In this document: one piece after another, positions 24,050 through 38,100 of the stretch
How positions within the stretch are numbered: position 1 is the stretch's first letter
How the letters are laid out: each line of letters opens with the position of its first letter
Source of the DNA: Cordia subcordata
Lineage: Eukaryota > Streptophyta > Magnoliopsida > Boraginales > Cordiaceae
Assembly (NCBI GenBank): GCA_028554755.1
Contig: JAPTOF010000015.1
Location: forward strand, 13,713,501 to 13,777,500
Direction: 5' to 3'
Length of the DNA stretch: 64,000 nt
Made by a program: the position numbers and the translations under genes
Notes under the pieces: generated by a model
Told to the model about the DNA's origin: nothing
Database searches by the model: none
What the model saw: only the letters and a program-made list of their open reading frames with translations

Positions 24050-24956
24050 GTCAAGGACTTGTTTGGTATCAATGTTATTTGTTATTTGGTATTTTTGTTT
24101 ACCAAATTTTTGGAGAAATAAAAAACAAAAATTTGAATTTGCAACTTTGATAAATAAGAAAATATAGTTCTCTCATGTTGTGACAATAGCATGTCAATTC
24201 TTTTGTTCATTATTTTGACAAAAAACATTTATTAGAACCATTTTATTAGAAATCCCTTTTTAAGAATCAATATTAACTCATTGGAATATTTTTGAAAAAT
24301 AAATTTCAAAACTAAATTATTTTCTAATTGAAAAACTTAAATTATTGTTTTAAGAAAGTTTTAGAAAAGCAAAATTAATTTTTATAGAATTAATTTTTTG
24401 AAAACTAATTTTTAATAAGATTAATTTTCAAAAATTATATATACAAAATTAAGTTTCAAAAGAATGATTTTAGAAAATTAAAATTCATAAAATTAATTCT
24501 CAGGAAATCAAAAAATAATTTTTAGAAAAATAATTTTTAAAATTATAATTCCCAAAAGTTAATTCTATAAAGAAACTTAAAAAATAATTTCCAAGAAATA
24601 AATTTTCCAAAAACTAAAATTATTTTTTAGAAATAATCTTTAAAAAATTTTGAATTATTTTAAAAACTAATTTTTGGTAAATTAAACCTAATTTTGTAAA
24701 ATTTAATTTCCAAAAAATACTATTAAAAATAATTTTAATAAATTAAAAATTATAATTAAAGAAATATTTTTTCAAAGTATTAATTTTTTTGAATATAGAA
24801 TCTAAATAGCATTTAAATTAATTTATGGAAGTAACTTCTGAAAAACACTTAAAAATATTCTATTAAAAACTAATTCTGATAAATTTTATTAAGCAAACAA
24901 ATTTTTAGTTAGTGTTTCCTAAATTCTATAAGATAATCAAACAAGTTCTAGTATAT
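24050..24956. repeat. A/T-rich element with inverted ends, MITE-like
   Basis: The left end has AGGACTTGTTTGGTATC and the right end, reverse-complemented, AGAACTTGTTTGATTATC. In between the sequence is dominated by interleaved AATTTTTAGAAAA-type units on both strands. I could not find a target duplication, so the mobile nature is tentative. Confidence 0.4.
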
Positions 24957-25190
24957 AATTAGCCTACCAATTTTTGTTAAACTGTAATGGGAGGGTCCAA
25001 GTAGAGCTCCTAACTGAGCTGAGTACCTTCTCTAGTCGTTGTACTAATAAAAAGGATAGTGGTCTTGTGCTTAGCAAGTCCTGTTGAACACTGGCACAAA
25101 AAAAGTATGTATATTCATGTTTTAAGATTTTGTGATGAATGATGATTATGTTCTGAATAAATATCTACAAAAAATCATGGTTACTTGATA

Positions 25191-25299
25191 GTGTTTATTT
25201 GGGTGCTTGTAAGTACAAAAAAAAAAAAAAGTTGGTAAAATTAAATGAGTTTTTTGTTTTAGGACTTATAAGCACCAAAATAAGCACCGCTAAACACCC
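25191..25299. mobile_element. Small palindromic MITE
   Basis: Ends GTGTTTA and TAAACAC, with inverted inner segments (GGGTGCTTGTAAGT on the left, ACTTATAAGCACC on the right) around an A-run. A related palindrome lies at about 61676-61788. Confidence 0.45.
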
Positions 25300-25425
25300 T
25301 CTAAGGTTAAGTATATATTTTGCATACTCTTGTTGGTGCGAAATATGGCCATGTTTCCTTGGCGTATTTCTACACTTTTTTCTTGCGCACCTGCACTAAT
25401 CCTCCAGGTATGATGCCCTTCCTAA

Positions 25426-26111
25426 TCAGTCAGATGCTGGAATCCACTCATCACCTTGGATGAAATTATGTAGTGAATAGGTGCTAACATGCTCAGCTGG
25501 AATCTGGCTGCTCCACTTTTCTCGTCTGGTGTTATCGGCACCAGGTCCAGTATTTCCAAATTCCCCATAGTAGAGAGTCTTCAATGCAAAGTCACCGGTC
25601 CAAATCATCCATCCTTCGGGTGCAATAAGAGATTCTAATTCACAATCGATGAAAACCGTTCTTGAATACTCCTTCCATGGCCTTCCAAGGTAATTTAAGT
25701 GCACGCTAGGGTTGCTCTTATACAATGTCATGAGCTCCTCAGTACCATTAACCACACAGTCTTTAAACACAAAGCCTGTTGATTCGGCAGGATCGATTCT
25801 GCCATGTGCTGTCAGGACATTTTTCGCACCCTTTTCTGGGTTGCTTGTCCGAGGGGTGAACAAGATTACGCAATCTTGGAAAAATGTAGCTGAATCACCG
25901 AAAATGAAGTCCACGTTGCCTTGAATATGGCATGACTTGTAATATTGGCGTAAGCTTTTGGCGTAGAGAGTGTCTTGATTGCCAAGAAATTCACAATTTT
26001 CTATGACAGATTGATCACTATCTGATAAGAATGCAACTGCTTGTTGGGCATCAGAGCCTGCAGTGTTCTCGAAGGTGAGATTACTAGCCATGAATCCATC
26101 TCCAGTGATGC
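25426..26111 (-). CDS. PME51-like: PME gene exon 2 (catalytic part)
   Basis: Codes residues 343-570, including both catalytic aspartates (389, 410) and the substrate arginine (486), and ends at TGA/TAA-type stop at 25426. The open frame extends upstream to 26211, but the segment beyond 26111 does not match the family; the acceptor CAG at 26114-26112, preceded by a T/C-rich tract, fits. Confidence 0.9.
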
Positions 26112-29100
26112 CTGAAGGAGGAACAAAAAGATTAGGTTCTAAAAGTAATACAATTTTCTCTGCCGTATTACTTTGGGAAATATATTCCTTGTATATTTTT
26201 AGGTCATTCATGCTAAAATATTTCGAAAAAGAAATAAATGAAATTTAATGAAACATTTAGCTAGCAGTTTATGAGGAATAACTAAGCATCCAGATATGCC
26301 ACATTCTTGTCAGATCTATAGTGTGGGTAGATAAGTGCCCAATGCAAATAATAATGTAAATTACATATTATGTAATTTACTCTACTTATTTATTAGTTCT
26401 TAGAGTCTCTAATTAATTCTATGACGGTGGTAGCTTTCTACCAGCAAGAAGACATGACTTAATAAGTAATGCTGTCATCTGCTGTGGTTTTTTCCTAAGA
26501 CATAGAACTTACTAACTAGAAGCTTATTGAACTCAACCCTATGTTGTTATGGTGTACTCTAGTTCGTGCTCCAGTTCAATTAAGGAAAATGTTTAAATTG
26601 AAGACTCTTGATCCACCAGTTTCTACCTATATATATGGCATTGTTCAAATTTGTAGTATTGGGAAAATCGAGGACACATGCACACACATCATTATAGAGC
26701 GGAAAACACACACAAAGAACACGCAATATTTTTAACGTGGTTCGGCCTTTTGCTTACGTTCACGACCACCCTTTTGGATAAATTCTATTACTCAATAATA
26801 ATGGTTTACACATGGTGATGATTTTTTGCATGGTTAGAAAGTCTAAACCTTCTCCCACGAAGTTCTTACAATGGTTCTATTCTCAACAAGGTTAGAACAA
26901 ATGTTATACACTTCAAATGCTCTCAAGTTCTCTCACCCAAACACCTCTCGTGGGGTATGGCCCTAACGCATACCAAATACAAGCTACAAAACCCTCTATT
27001 TATATGAGAGAAATCCTTATTTTCTAAGATTTCTCTTATACTAATTAGGCAGCTCATATTTTGGTGACATAATTAATTGTCTTCTACAAGTTTTCTAATT
27101 TGTATGGGCTTGGACTTTGAGTTATATCCCAACAAATTTCTCCCTTGGCGAAAAGTCTGAAACTTCTTTGCTGTAACTAAAATCTCTTCACAGTCTTTAT
27201 GCTAGAGCCCGCACTCGATAACATTCTTTATAGCAACGACTACCAACACATCCTAGCAGGTTCACGAAGTCATCACCAACATCCCTTTCCAAGGTATCTA
27301 ACCTCGACCTCTCAAAGTTGTTTGTGTGCTCCCTCAACATTAAGCATTTCGGATGTGATTTTGTTTCCAGCAATAGCTCTTCCCATCAACTACCTTGCCA
27401 GGACTTTGATTGTTCAGCTACGCAAACTCTCCTTGTGTGCCTTTTCCCTTGAACTGAACCTTCTTCAGCTAGTGGTTCGTCTTCTCTAGACTTGCTCTCT
27501 TTTCTCACCATATTCTCTCTCTCTTTCTCTCTCGTAGGAGTGTTCTCATATGAGTCTTTCAAGATTTGTGAGCTATTGGAGTAGCACTCACTTCTTTATC
27601 ACTAGCTGGTTGCATGTATTTGTCACATAATGCTTTAAGGATTTCCGCACAATTCCATCACCACTTCATTATTTTACCCAAATTTATAGCTCACCCTCAA
27701 TACCTCAAGAATTTGGCAAAACAGACCTGAAAATGAACTTAAGACGTTGAAATTGATGAAATGTATAACAGAGATGAAACAGAAGATATTTTCATTACTC
27801 TAAAGTGAGTACAAGTACATCTATTTATAGATGTCAGTTACAATAGAACCTTCTAGATACTTATAACTAACTTGCACATATGCTTTATAACTAACTTGCT
27901 AACTGCTAGCTGTACTGCCTAACTAACTTCTTTAGTGACAGTTCAGTACATTCTAAATTGCATTAGATATGCTAACATCCGTCCTCAAGCTGAGACTGGG
28001 TAACCAGTGGAAGCTTGGATTTGAGATAGTGAAACTGAGCAGTTGGAAGAGATTTTGTGAAAAGGTCTGTCACATGTTCTGTAGAAGGAAGATAAGAGAT
28101 CAGTAACTTCCCTGACACCACTTGTTCCCTAACATAGTGGTAATCCAATTCAATGTGTTTGGTCCTGCCATGGAAAACTGGATTGGAAGCCAGTGCTATG
28201 GCCGAGAGATTATCACAGGCCAATGTAGGAGATTGAATTGAAATATGTAAAGCCTTTAGAAGATAAGTAAGCCAAGTGAGATCAATTGTTGTTTGAGCTA
28301 ATGTCCTATACTCAGCCTTTATAGAACTTTTAGAAATAGTAGGCTGCTTCTTAGAACTCCAGGATATAAGATTAGGCCCTAGAAAAGTGCAAGAACCAGT
28401 CACTGATCTTCTGTCTATAACATCACAAGCCTAGTCACTATCTGAAAAGGAACGCAAAGTAAGTGAGCCAGGTCTAAACTGAAGTCCCTAAGTCAAAGTT
28501 CCTTTTATAAACCTTAGAATCATCTTGAGTGCTTTGTAATCCTGGTCTGTTGAAGCATGCATCTTTTGAGAAACAACACTCACAGGATATTATAGATCAA
28601 GTCTAGTCATAGTCATGTATTGAAGTGCTCCCACCAGACTCCTGAACAAAGTAGGATTTGAAAAGGGTACAGTAGCTGCAGTATCCTTAGAATCATGTTT
28701 GGATGCTATTGGAGTCACTGTAGGCTTGCGAGTGGGCAACCTTGCTTTCTCTAATAGATCTTTTGCATATTTCGTTTGAGTCAACAGAAGCCCAGTAGAA
28801 TTTTCCTTAACTTCAATACCTAAAAAATAGGATAAAAGTCCAAGATATTTCATAGCAAAATGCAGCTGCATTTCTAAAATAAAAGACTAAATAACAGCCT
28901 CACTACTTCCAGTTAGAATAATATCATCAACATACACTAAGAGAATTAGAATATGATTGGCAGAGGTATGCAGAAAGAGAGAAGTATTTGCAGCTGTGTT
29001 ACAGAAACCCTTTGCTAATAGAAAAGAAGATAGTTTTGAATACCAGGCCCTTGGGGCTTATTTAACACCATATAAAGACTTATGAAGTCTGCAAACAAAT

Positions 29101-32100
29101 TCAGGATGAGCTTGATCAATGAATCCTAGAGCCTGACTCATAAATACTGTCTCTTGTAAATCACCATGCAGGAAAGCATTTGATACATCCATCTGATGTA
29201 ATGCCCAGCCATAATGTAAGGCCAAAGATAGAACAATTCTAATAGTCTGGGGCTTAACAACGGGGCTAAAAGTCTCTGAGTAATCAATACCCTGCTCTTG
29301 ATGAAACCCCTTAGCCATAAGTCTAGCCTTAAACCTAGATATAGTACCATCTGCATTTCTTTTTATTCTGTAAACCCATTTGCAACCTACTGGTTGCCTG
29401 TCAGGAGGTAGAGGAACTAATGACCAAGTCCCCTGTGCTTGCAGAGAACTGTATTCTTCCTCCATTGCTTTTTGCCAACAAGCATACTGGCTAGCTTCCT
29501 TAAAGGTAGCAATTTCAGTTTCTGAGGAAACAAGAGATACACTATGCAAATTGTATAGAAGAGGAGGTAAGGAACCAGTTTTACTCCTAGTCAACATAGG
29601 ATGTGTGTTGATTGGAACAAAATCAGATGAAGGAGATAACTGTGTAAATGAAGAAGCAACAGTTTGATGATGAGTATGGACAAAGCTAGATCCATTTTTA
29701 TCAACCATAGTGATGGGAGATGAGTTGGGACCAAAAGACATGGGTGAAATGGGAGAATTTGCTGAAGATTGTGGAGTCAAATGATGCTCAATGCTAGGAA
29801 TAAATGTAGGCACAACAGATGCAGGAATTTGAGATGCAGAAGCAAGCTGAACATTAAGTGTGTCTAAATTTGGTGAGACTGCAGAGTGATTGCTACTATG
29901 AAAGGAAGCTGAAAACTGGGAAATAGAGTGAGGAGAAAAGGTGGATGATGCAAAAGGAAATGTGGTTTCAACAAATTTCACATGTCTAGACAAATAAACC
30001 CTATTAGTGGCCATGACTAAACATTTGTACCCTTTAGTAGTAGAGGAGTAGCCTAGGAAGACACAAGGAATGGATTTGTTTTGTAGCTTGTGATTTGTGT
30101 ATGGCTTAAGCCATGGAAAATAGAGGTAGCCAAATACCTTTAAAGCATTGTAATCAGGTTGTGAATGATATAAACATTGAAAGGGTGAAGGATCGGAAAG
30201 CACTGGAGTAGGTAATCTGTTAATCAAGTAGTTTGCAGTGGCCAAAGCTTCTAACCAATACTTTGAAGGCATTTTACTGTGGTTTAATAGAGACAAAGTA
30301 ATTTCTATTATGTGGAGGTGTTTTCTCTCCATTTTCCCTTTTTGTTCATGGGTGTGTGGGTATGTAGTTTGATGTATAGTCCCTCTTTGTTGAAGAAATT
30401 GACTAAACTGAGTTGATGTATATTCACTCCCATTGTCAGTCCTAACTTTAATAATGGAATTGAATTGTGTTTGAATTAAGGCAAGAAAATTCTAAAACAC
30501 AGGAAATGCATCTGATTTTTGCTTTAATGGATAAATCCAAGAGTAACCAGTGAAATCATCAATAAATATAATATAATATCTATAGTTCATACAACTAGCA
30601 ATTAGGGGAGGGCTCTATACATCAGAGTGCACCAAATCAAAAGGTGCAGTAGTTTTATTTTGAGAAACAAAAAATGGATTTTTATGTGCTTTGGCAGCAG
30701 AACAATCCAAACAATGCTCAATAAAGTGGTCTAGTTGCCTATGTATAACAGAAGAAACAATTTTAGAAGGCAGCCTGGAAGGATGTCCAAGTCTGAGGTG
30801 CCAGATCCTATCCAGAAATAGTTCAGTCGTGGTACGGACACAGTGAAAAACTGATGGAGATGAGGAAGAAATGCTGGAAATATACTGATGAGCTGAATAT
30901 TGTGCTGAAGATGGTGGAGATACTCTGGATGGAACTGGATAAAGTCCATGCTCACATGGGCCCTTGAACAACACCATATTGGTGTTGTTGTCCAGCATAG
31001 TCATACCCTTAGAAGTAAACACCATAGTGCAATTGTTATCATTAGTAAGTTGGAACACTGACAAAAGATTAGATGTGATTGATGGAACATAAAGCAGATT
31101 AGAAACATGAAAAAAAGCACTTGGTGTATAAAGACTACCAGTTCCTGTTTGATTTATGGCAAGTGTATTCCCGTTTCCAACAGCCACTGTCTCTGACCCT
31201 AAGTAAGGTTTGGCCTGATGCAGTTGAGAAGAGTCATGAGTAACATGTGTAGAAGCCTTACTGTCTAGGTACCAGGAAGATTGAGAGGAGAAAGAGGCAA
31301 ATCCTATCTGAGCAGTCAAAGCAACAGGATTCTGTTTTGCAGGTTTTTGATAGTAATAGTTTTCAGTGTCCAACTGATGCCAGCATTGCAGGGCATTATG
31401 CTTGGGTTTTCCACATACTTGACACCATACAGTGGGTCCTGCAGCATTAGAAGTAGGCTGAGAAGCATTATTGCCTTGCATTTGTTGAAAACCACCTCTT
31501 GCAGGACCTCCTCTTTAATTTCTGCCCCCTCTGTTTGAGTAATGTTGATTTATACCCCTTCCTCTGCCTCTTTGAGTGGTGTTTGCAGCATAGAGAGCAG
31601 TGTGTTGATTAGAAGAAGAGGGTTAAGGGGAATTAGTAATACTCAAAGTATTTTTTAGGGAGAGATTTAGCTCCTCACTTAGAAGAAGACTAATCAGAGC
31701 AGGGAGAGTGATATGTGTCTCTCTGACTCTTAAAGAGGAGACAATAGGATCATAAGCAGGGGGTAAACCTTTAATAATATAAAACACCATTTCTTCCTCC
31801 TTTAATCCTTCCTCAACTGCAGCCAGATGATCAGTAAGGACTTTGATTTCATCCAAATATTGTTGCATTGACCTTGATCCCTTTGTTGCATTGAGCAATT
31901 TGTGTCTCAGTTGATACACATGTGACCCACTGCTAGACTTAAATCTTTTCTCCAAAACTGTCCAGATCTCAGAAGCAGTAGGAAGCTCAGCTATGTATGT
32001 ATGCATGGAAGGAGAAACAGATGCATAAAAACATGTTTTCAGGTACTTATCAATGGTGATCCAAGAGGTATACTCTGGATTAGAGGTTATTATACCACCA

Positions 32101-35100
32101 GGTTGATGAATCACAGAAGGTGGACAAGGAACTCTACCTAGAACATGATCTAGAAGCTTGTTGGCCCTTAGTAATGATTGAAATTGAAGTCACCAAGCTG
32201 AATAATTGGTATTATCCAGTTTGATGTTGCCTAAAGCAAGAAAATGTTGAAGAAGATGCTTCAAGCCTGCCAGAAGACTCTCATCTGATGGTAAAGCCAT
32301 TTATGACCTCAGATTTACAAAAATTAGGACAATTTGAGAAGAATTTGATGAGATTTTATGATAGAAAACCCTAATTCTCAGCTCAAGGAGAGATCACTTG
32401 TTGCGAGGTAGAAAAACTGATGAGATCTGAATCAAATAACATGTGCAGTAATGGGAAGCAGTACGTGAAGCTATATCAATGAAGGTTCAAGCAATTCCAA
32501 GTTGAATCGATGAAGATTAAAAACCCTAGTTCTCAGCTCAATGAGAGATCACTTGTCGCAAGGTAGAAGACTAATGAGATCTGAATCAAATATCATTCGC
32601 AGTAATGGGAAGTAGTACGCAAAGCTATATTAATGGAGATTCAAGCAATTCCAAGTTGAATCAATGAAGATTCAAGCTGTGTAAAAAAAAATGGAGCTAT
32701 GTAAAAAAAAAATGGCTTCAAAGCATTTTGGCTCTGATACCATGACGAAATGTATAACAGAGATGAAACAGAAGATATTTTCATTACTCTAAAGTGATTA
32801 CAAGTACATCTATTTATAGATGTCAGTTACAATAGAACCTTCTAGATACTTATAACTAACTTGCACATGTGCTTTATAACTAACTTGCTAACTGCCAGCT
32901 GTACTGCCTAACTAACTTCTTTAGTGACAATTCAGTACATTCTAAATTGCATTAGATATGCTAACATAAATTAGGTAAGAACACCCTTGGTCAATGCGGT
33001 CAACCCTTAGTCAAATTCAAACTTAGCGGTCAAACTCCTCTTGGTCCTAAAACACACATCTGGGGTTGGAATTCCACAAAATGGAGTTCATATCTAGACT
33101 TGACATGCCCAAAAACCTTAAGAATAGGCTTAGTCAACACCCAATCAAAGTGCTTTATTTTCTAGTCAAAGTGAGCTCACTAAATTAGTGTGCGTATCGC
33201 ACTAAATTAGCTCATCTTCCATCAGATCTCCCTAAAAATCCAACGGTTCAGATCACCAAGCTCACCATCTTATCATTGTTACGTATAGCACACAATCGAT
33301 GCCCATTAAATCGCATCTCTTCAGGCTAATGGCTTTAATTAAACAAGCACACAAAAACTTTATGCATTATGAAGCACTATAGCTAGACCTCTCCATCTCC
33401 TTCATCGTTCAACAATCATAGCAACCCATTAACCCAACTCCATAACAGACCCGACCCGTCCTTATCTAATGATCTGGAAATTGGATCCTTCACCGAAAGT
33501 CACCACCATGCTCTACGTCGAGCGTAGACTACCGTCGCACCATTCAATTAGGCTGTTGCACCTCCTCTGCCGCCCATCGTCAACCTCCTTTGGCACCACC
33601 TTCAACCTCTCATCGATGCTATTGTGGCCATCTCACACCACAAGACTACTACCAAAGTGATCATTGCTCTTCAATGAACATAATGGTACACTTCACGCAC
33701 GATAAAGTTGCTTCAAAGCTATGGCCATCAACCTCCATAGACATCTTCTTCATGTCATTGGCAACTTTACCGACCACTAATTGGCACATTGCTAGTACCA
33801 AACTTCTACTCTCATCTCTGTGGTTTTAACGATACCTCCCACGCGTGATTTGGTTTCTCCAATTAAGATATACCATTAAAGCACCTCACAAATATCGAGC
33901 TTTTTCCGGTATTGTTTTTGGTCAGAAAATGCTGCAAAAAATATTGAATGAACTCTTTTAACTCCAACAAGTTCAAGATATGCTCAAATCTCAATTTCGA
34001 TGCTTGGATCAAAATCTAGTTCAAGCTCGAGCACAAGCTGTTCATCTTTTTCGGTAGCGTTCCGGTCATCTTCGAGCAACACCATCATCGCAGTTCAACT
34101 CATCTCATCACAACAAATTTAACAGTGGTCTCCGTTCTGAAATTGGTTGTTGAACAAAAAACTAGTTCCAGTGTTCATCATCTTCTTTTTTGACATTCCC
34201 CTTCAATGCGGCTGCTCTACACGACAATTGCATCAAAATTGTGTGTCCTATAGCGTTATTGTCGTGCCTAGTTCACCAATTGGGCTTTGATACTATTTGT
34301 TGGGAAAATCGAGGACACACGCACACACATCAATGCATAGTGGAAAACACACACAAAGAATGCACAATATTTTTAATGTGGTTTGGTCCTCTGCCTATGT
34401 CCACAATCCTTCTCTGGAATAAATTCCACTATTCAACAATAATAGTTTACACACGGTGATGACCTTTTGCATGGCTAGAAAAGTTTAAACCATTCCCTAC
34501 AGAATTCTTCCAATGGTTCTATACTCAATAGGACTAGAACGAATGTAAGACACTCTGTGTGCTCTCAGATTCTCTTACCCAGACCCCCCATGGAATGTGG
34601 CCCTAAGGCATTCTCTGAAGGTACATTAAATACAAGGTGCAAAACCCTCTATTTATAAGAGAGAAATCCTTGCTCCCCAAGATTTCTCCTATACTAATTA
34701 GGCAGCTTATAATTTGGTAACATAATTAATTTCCTTCTACAAGTTTCCTAATTTGTATGGGCTTGAACTTTGAGCCATAATCTAGCATGCAGTAACTACT
34801 AGAAAGAGAAATAGGGATTTAACATTTATGAAATGGATATTTGAATATAAAGAAATTGAGAGAAACTTCTTATTTCTTCTAGTTTAATTTTGCATTTTCA
34901 ATGGAAAGAATTTAACCATATATGTATTTCTCGATAGAGAGTTCTATAAACACATTATCTGCTAGGATTTGGTTCTAGAAATATGTTTCCTACTAGGAAT
35001 TGGAAAATATGTAACTTGAACTAATTCAAATCCTTTGGAATGTCTAGCATAGCTGATAAAGATTAGGTTTTGTCATTTGTCATCTAGTTTGAATTGAATT

Positions 35101-38100
35101 CAGTTAAGAAGAGGAACATAAGAAATTCTTCCAAAAATTGGCAAGCATTTGATGGTTGGCTTTCTTCCATACGATGCTTCTAGTGGTATCTTGCTAGAAA
35201 GACTCTTTGTAGCACAACATTCAAGACATACACAACACTATTAACTACTTTTACCTAAAATTCTTGCAACATCCCTTTGGTCATCAACATGTTTTTGTCA
35301 TCACAAGAGTCAATTTTTTTTTCCTTTTAGCAACTCCATTTTGTTCAGGTGATTGGAAAACTATCAAAAGATGCCAAATACCGTAATCTTCGATAGAATT
35401 ATCGAATTCTTTTAACATTTGGTTGCATTATTTTGAATATTGAAATCAAAGAATCTATTTCTTATCATTGACACTTTGTTATTAGAAATTTATTTTCATC
35501 TCTTATCACACAATGTTTATCTTTTAATAAAATTGTGTATTTTTTCTTAAATAGTTGAACCAAACTAAAAATATTACTTTTTTGTTTTGTCATGTAAAGA
35601 ACTTTAGATAAAAATGGCACCTTTTACCTTTCAAATGGATTAAAATCTTACCTTTTTCCCATTCATATCATGAAGTCATCTCCAGAGTTTATATTGCCAT
35701 CGAGAGTTTCCACACAAGCAGTTGCTAGCAGTTTTATTAAGATACCACAATGTTTCTTCTTTGTTTGTTTTCTGTGATGAACCTAAAACAAGATTATCTC
35801 TTCTTCTCCTTCTTGTCATTCCATTACTTTCTTAACCACAATGTTAATATTAGTTCTGCATTGAAAAGCATAATGATTAATTTTTTATAGTAACATTGGA
35901 TTGATGATTGGTCATACTCTTGTCCTAAATGGTTGCCTCTTTGATGCATAGCCCATTATGAATTAAATATTTGACTTTTTTCTTTTTGATTGGATTGATT
36001 AAATCATCCTTTTCTGTACATCTTTACACCTAGAATTTACCACATATGTCCATGTTCTCTTTAGCCTCTGTTACTGCATAAGTTTTTGATACAAAACAAT
36101 CTCGACCCGACTTATGCATTTTGGGTGCTTGGTTACCCCTAACTTGAAGAAGGCATCAATTTAGTTAAGTCTCCGTCCATGCAGTTGTGATTCCGTTGAG
36201 ATCGGGCCTGATGAGTTCGGGATAAACCATAAGCTGGCCAAGGATCCATTTCATATCATGAATCACTTGTATTAATTCCTCTAGGACCTCATCACTTGGG
36301 TAAACCACCACAGAAGGTAATCCTTTCCAAACTTTGCCTATCAAGGATCTATAAATACCTATCTGAACCATTAGCCAAGGTACTTTACTTTTTCCTCAAA
36401 TAAAAATTCTTTAATCATATCATTCTTTGCTTAATCTAGTTTAATACGATCATTGAATTGAGCATAGGAGTTCATTTGGCTAGCATCATGCTGGTCTCTC
36501 TCGAAATCCAATTGACTATTTACTATTTTGCATGTTGTTCGCGGGTCCAGTGTCAAAGTTTTAGTAAAGAAGATCAACTTATATTCTTTAGCATTACCAA
36601 GTGCTATGATCTAGCCATTGATCATATTTACATTCAGCGTTATGTCTATTTTAATGAGATTATCTTTCCATTTATTGTGCACACATATCCTAGTTCATCT
36701 GTTATGGCTTCTCAGAATCTAGCTTCTTTTGCTAATTTTCACAATTTCTCACCTAATCTATATACCATAAATCATTCTAATCATCTAGTGCTTCAAATCA
36801 TGGTCCCACATCTATAGTGCTTTGTCAACACTAGGTACAGATGACCTGAGATATCTTTCTTTTTTATCTTTACATTTCTCTTTATCTCATTTGCTGGCTT
36901 GCTAGTCTATCCATATACCAAAGTTAATCCCCATCATTTGCACTATCTCTCTTACCTCTACATGATGCATTTAACAAAATAAATTCTTTTCTCATAATCA
37001 TTCCAGTAATTTCCTTGCAACTCGTTCCTTTACCGAAAGTAGTTCAGTATCCGTACAAGATCATTGATGAACCCTTATCTACCTAAAAATGCCATATAAA
37101 GCTTCATTCCCTATCCCTTCTGTTTGTAGATTGCTATGACTTTTGACTTCATGCCTTTACCAACTTTGTCATCAAATAGTAACCCTTATTAATTGAATTA
37201 GTCTTCTGTTTGTCTCTGACTCCATGTAATTAGCTTTATATTTTCTCTCATTCCATCATATCTCATCTGTGATGTCATATATCTTCTTAGTTAGGATGGT
37301 CACGATCTTCCATTTTCTAAATCAACTCGGTTTATACATCTTTTTTGGACAAAATTTCCTCTCAATAAACATAAATATGATCCAGATATTAATATTTTCC
37401 ATTCCATCACCAGGGTTTCTTCTGCTACTTTAACCTCTGTGCATCCTATAGGCAATAGGACCAAAGACTATACTCATAAGCATTAATATGATCAAGATAT
37501 TAAAATTTTCCATTCATCGCCAGGCTTTCTTCTGCTATACAACCAAATTATGAGCCAATAATTTTCTAATCAGTATCATGGCAAAATACAATCTACTTTT
37601 GAATATGATGCTTTCCTCTAGAACAATATTTGAACTTCTATGTCCAAGTTTTCCAATGCTAACATAATGGGTTGCAAATGATTTTTCTTATCAAATAAAA
37701 AAACTAATTATTTTATTGATAGATAAAAAGCATGTATTTTGCAAAAGGTTGTGGCCAAGAGAAAGAGGTAGAAGACAATCATTCATTCCCATGATAAAAC
37801 CTACAATTGTTATGCTATTTATCCACTTTTTGGTCCAAGAAATGGTAGATTAGATAGCTAGATATGAATAATGTCTTCTCTTATAGAGTTGTTTTGAGGT
37901 GTGAATATGGCACAACTATCCTATTTTGTTCATCAAAATGTTTTTGGTCATGTTTCTGAACTCTACAAGGCTATTTAAGACCTAAAGTAGGCCCTACAAG
38001 CATTGCTTTCTTGCGTCAGCTCCTCTTTTTAACACCTCAATTTTAGTTGGTCCAAGTCCAATAGTTTTGTATTTCTTCACCATTTCACCGTTGATTACTT

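Larger units (their letters stand above)
27754..32966 (-). mobile_element. Nested Ty1/copia retrotransposon, complete
   Basis: Two 224-bp LTRs (27754-27977 and 32743-32966) differ at about five positions by eye, so this is the youngest insertion I can see here. On the minus strand the 5' LTR ends ...CGTCA and is followed by primer site TGGTATCAGAGCC (32729-32741). Then come gag, zinc knuckle, protease, integrase, reverse transcriptase, RNase H, and a purine-rich CTTGAGGACGGA before the 3' LTR. Flanks GAAAT (27749-27753) and TAAAT (32967-32971) match at four of five bases. A few in-frame stops interrupt the polyprotein. Confidence 0.88.
26657..34787 (-). mobile_element. Non-autonomous LTR element hosting a nested copia element
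   Basis: Two similar LTRs of about 480-490 bp (26657-27134 and 34298-34787) bound an internal region. Near-matching 5-bp flanks TGTAG (26652-26656) and TGCAG (34788-34792) are an old target duplication. On the minus strand the 5' LTR is followed by a decayed methionine-tRNA primer site (AGTATCAAAGCC), and a purine tract (AAGGGAGAAA) precedes the 3' LTR. After removing the nested copia, only about 1.9 kb of internal sequence is left and I see no gag or pol, so it needed another element's proteins. Its orientation is the same as the PME gene. Confidence 0.75.

Noticed and set aside
26112..26211. Upstream extension of PME exon 2
   Set aside because: Open by chance; a consensus acceptor with pyrimidine tract at 26112-26113 and the family junction place the exon start at 26111.
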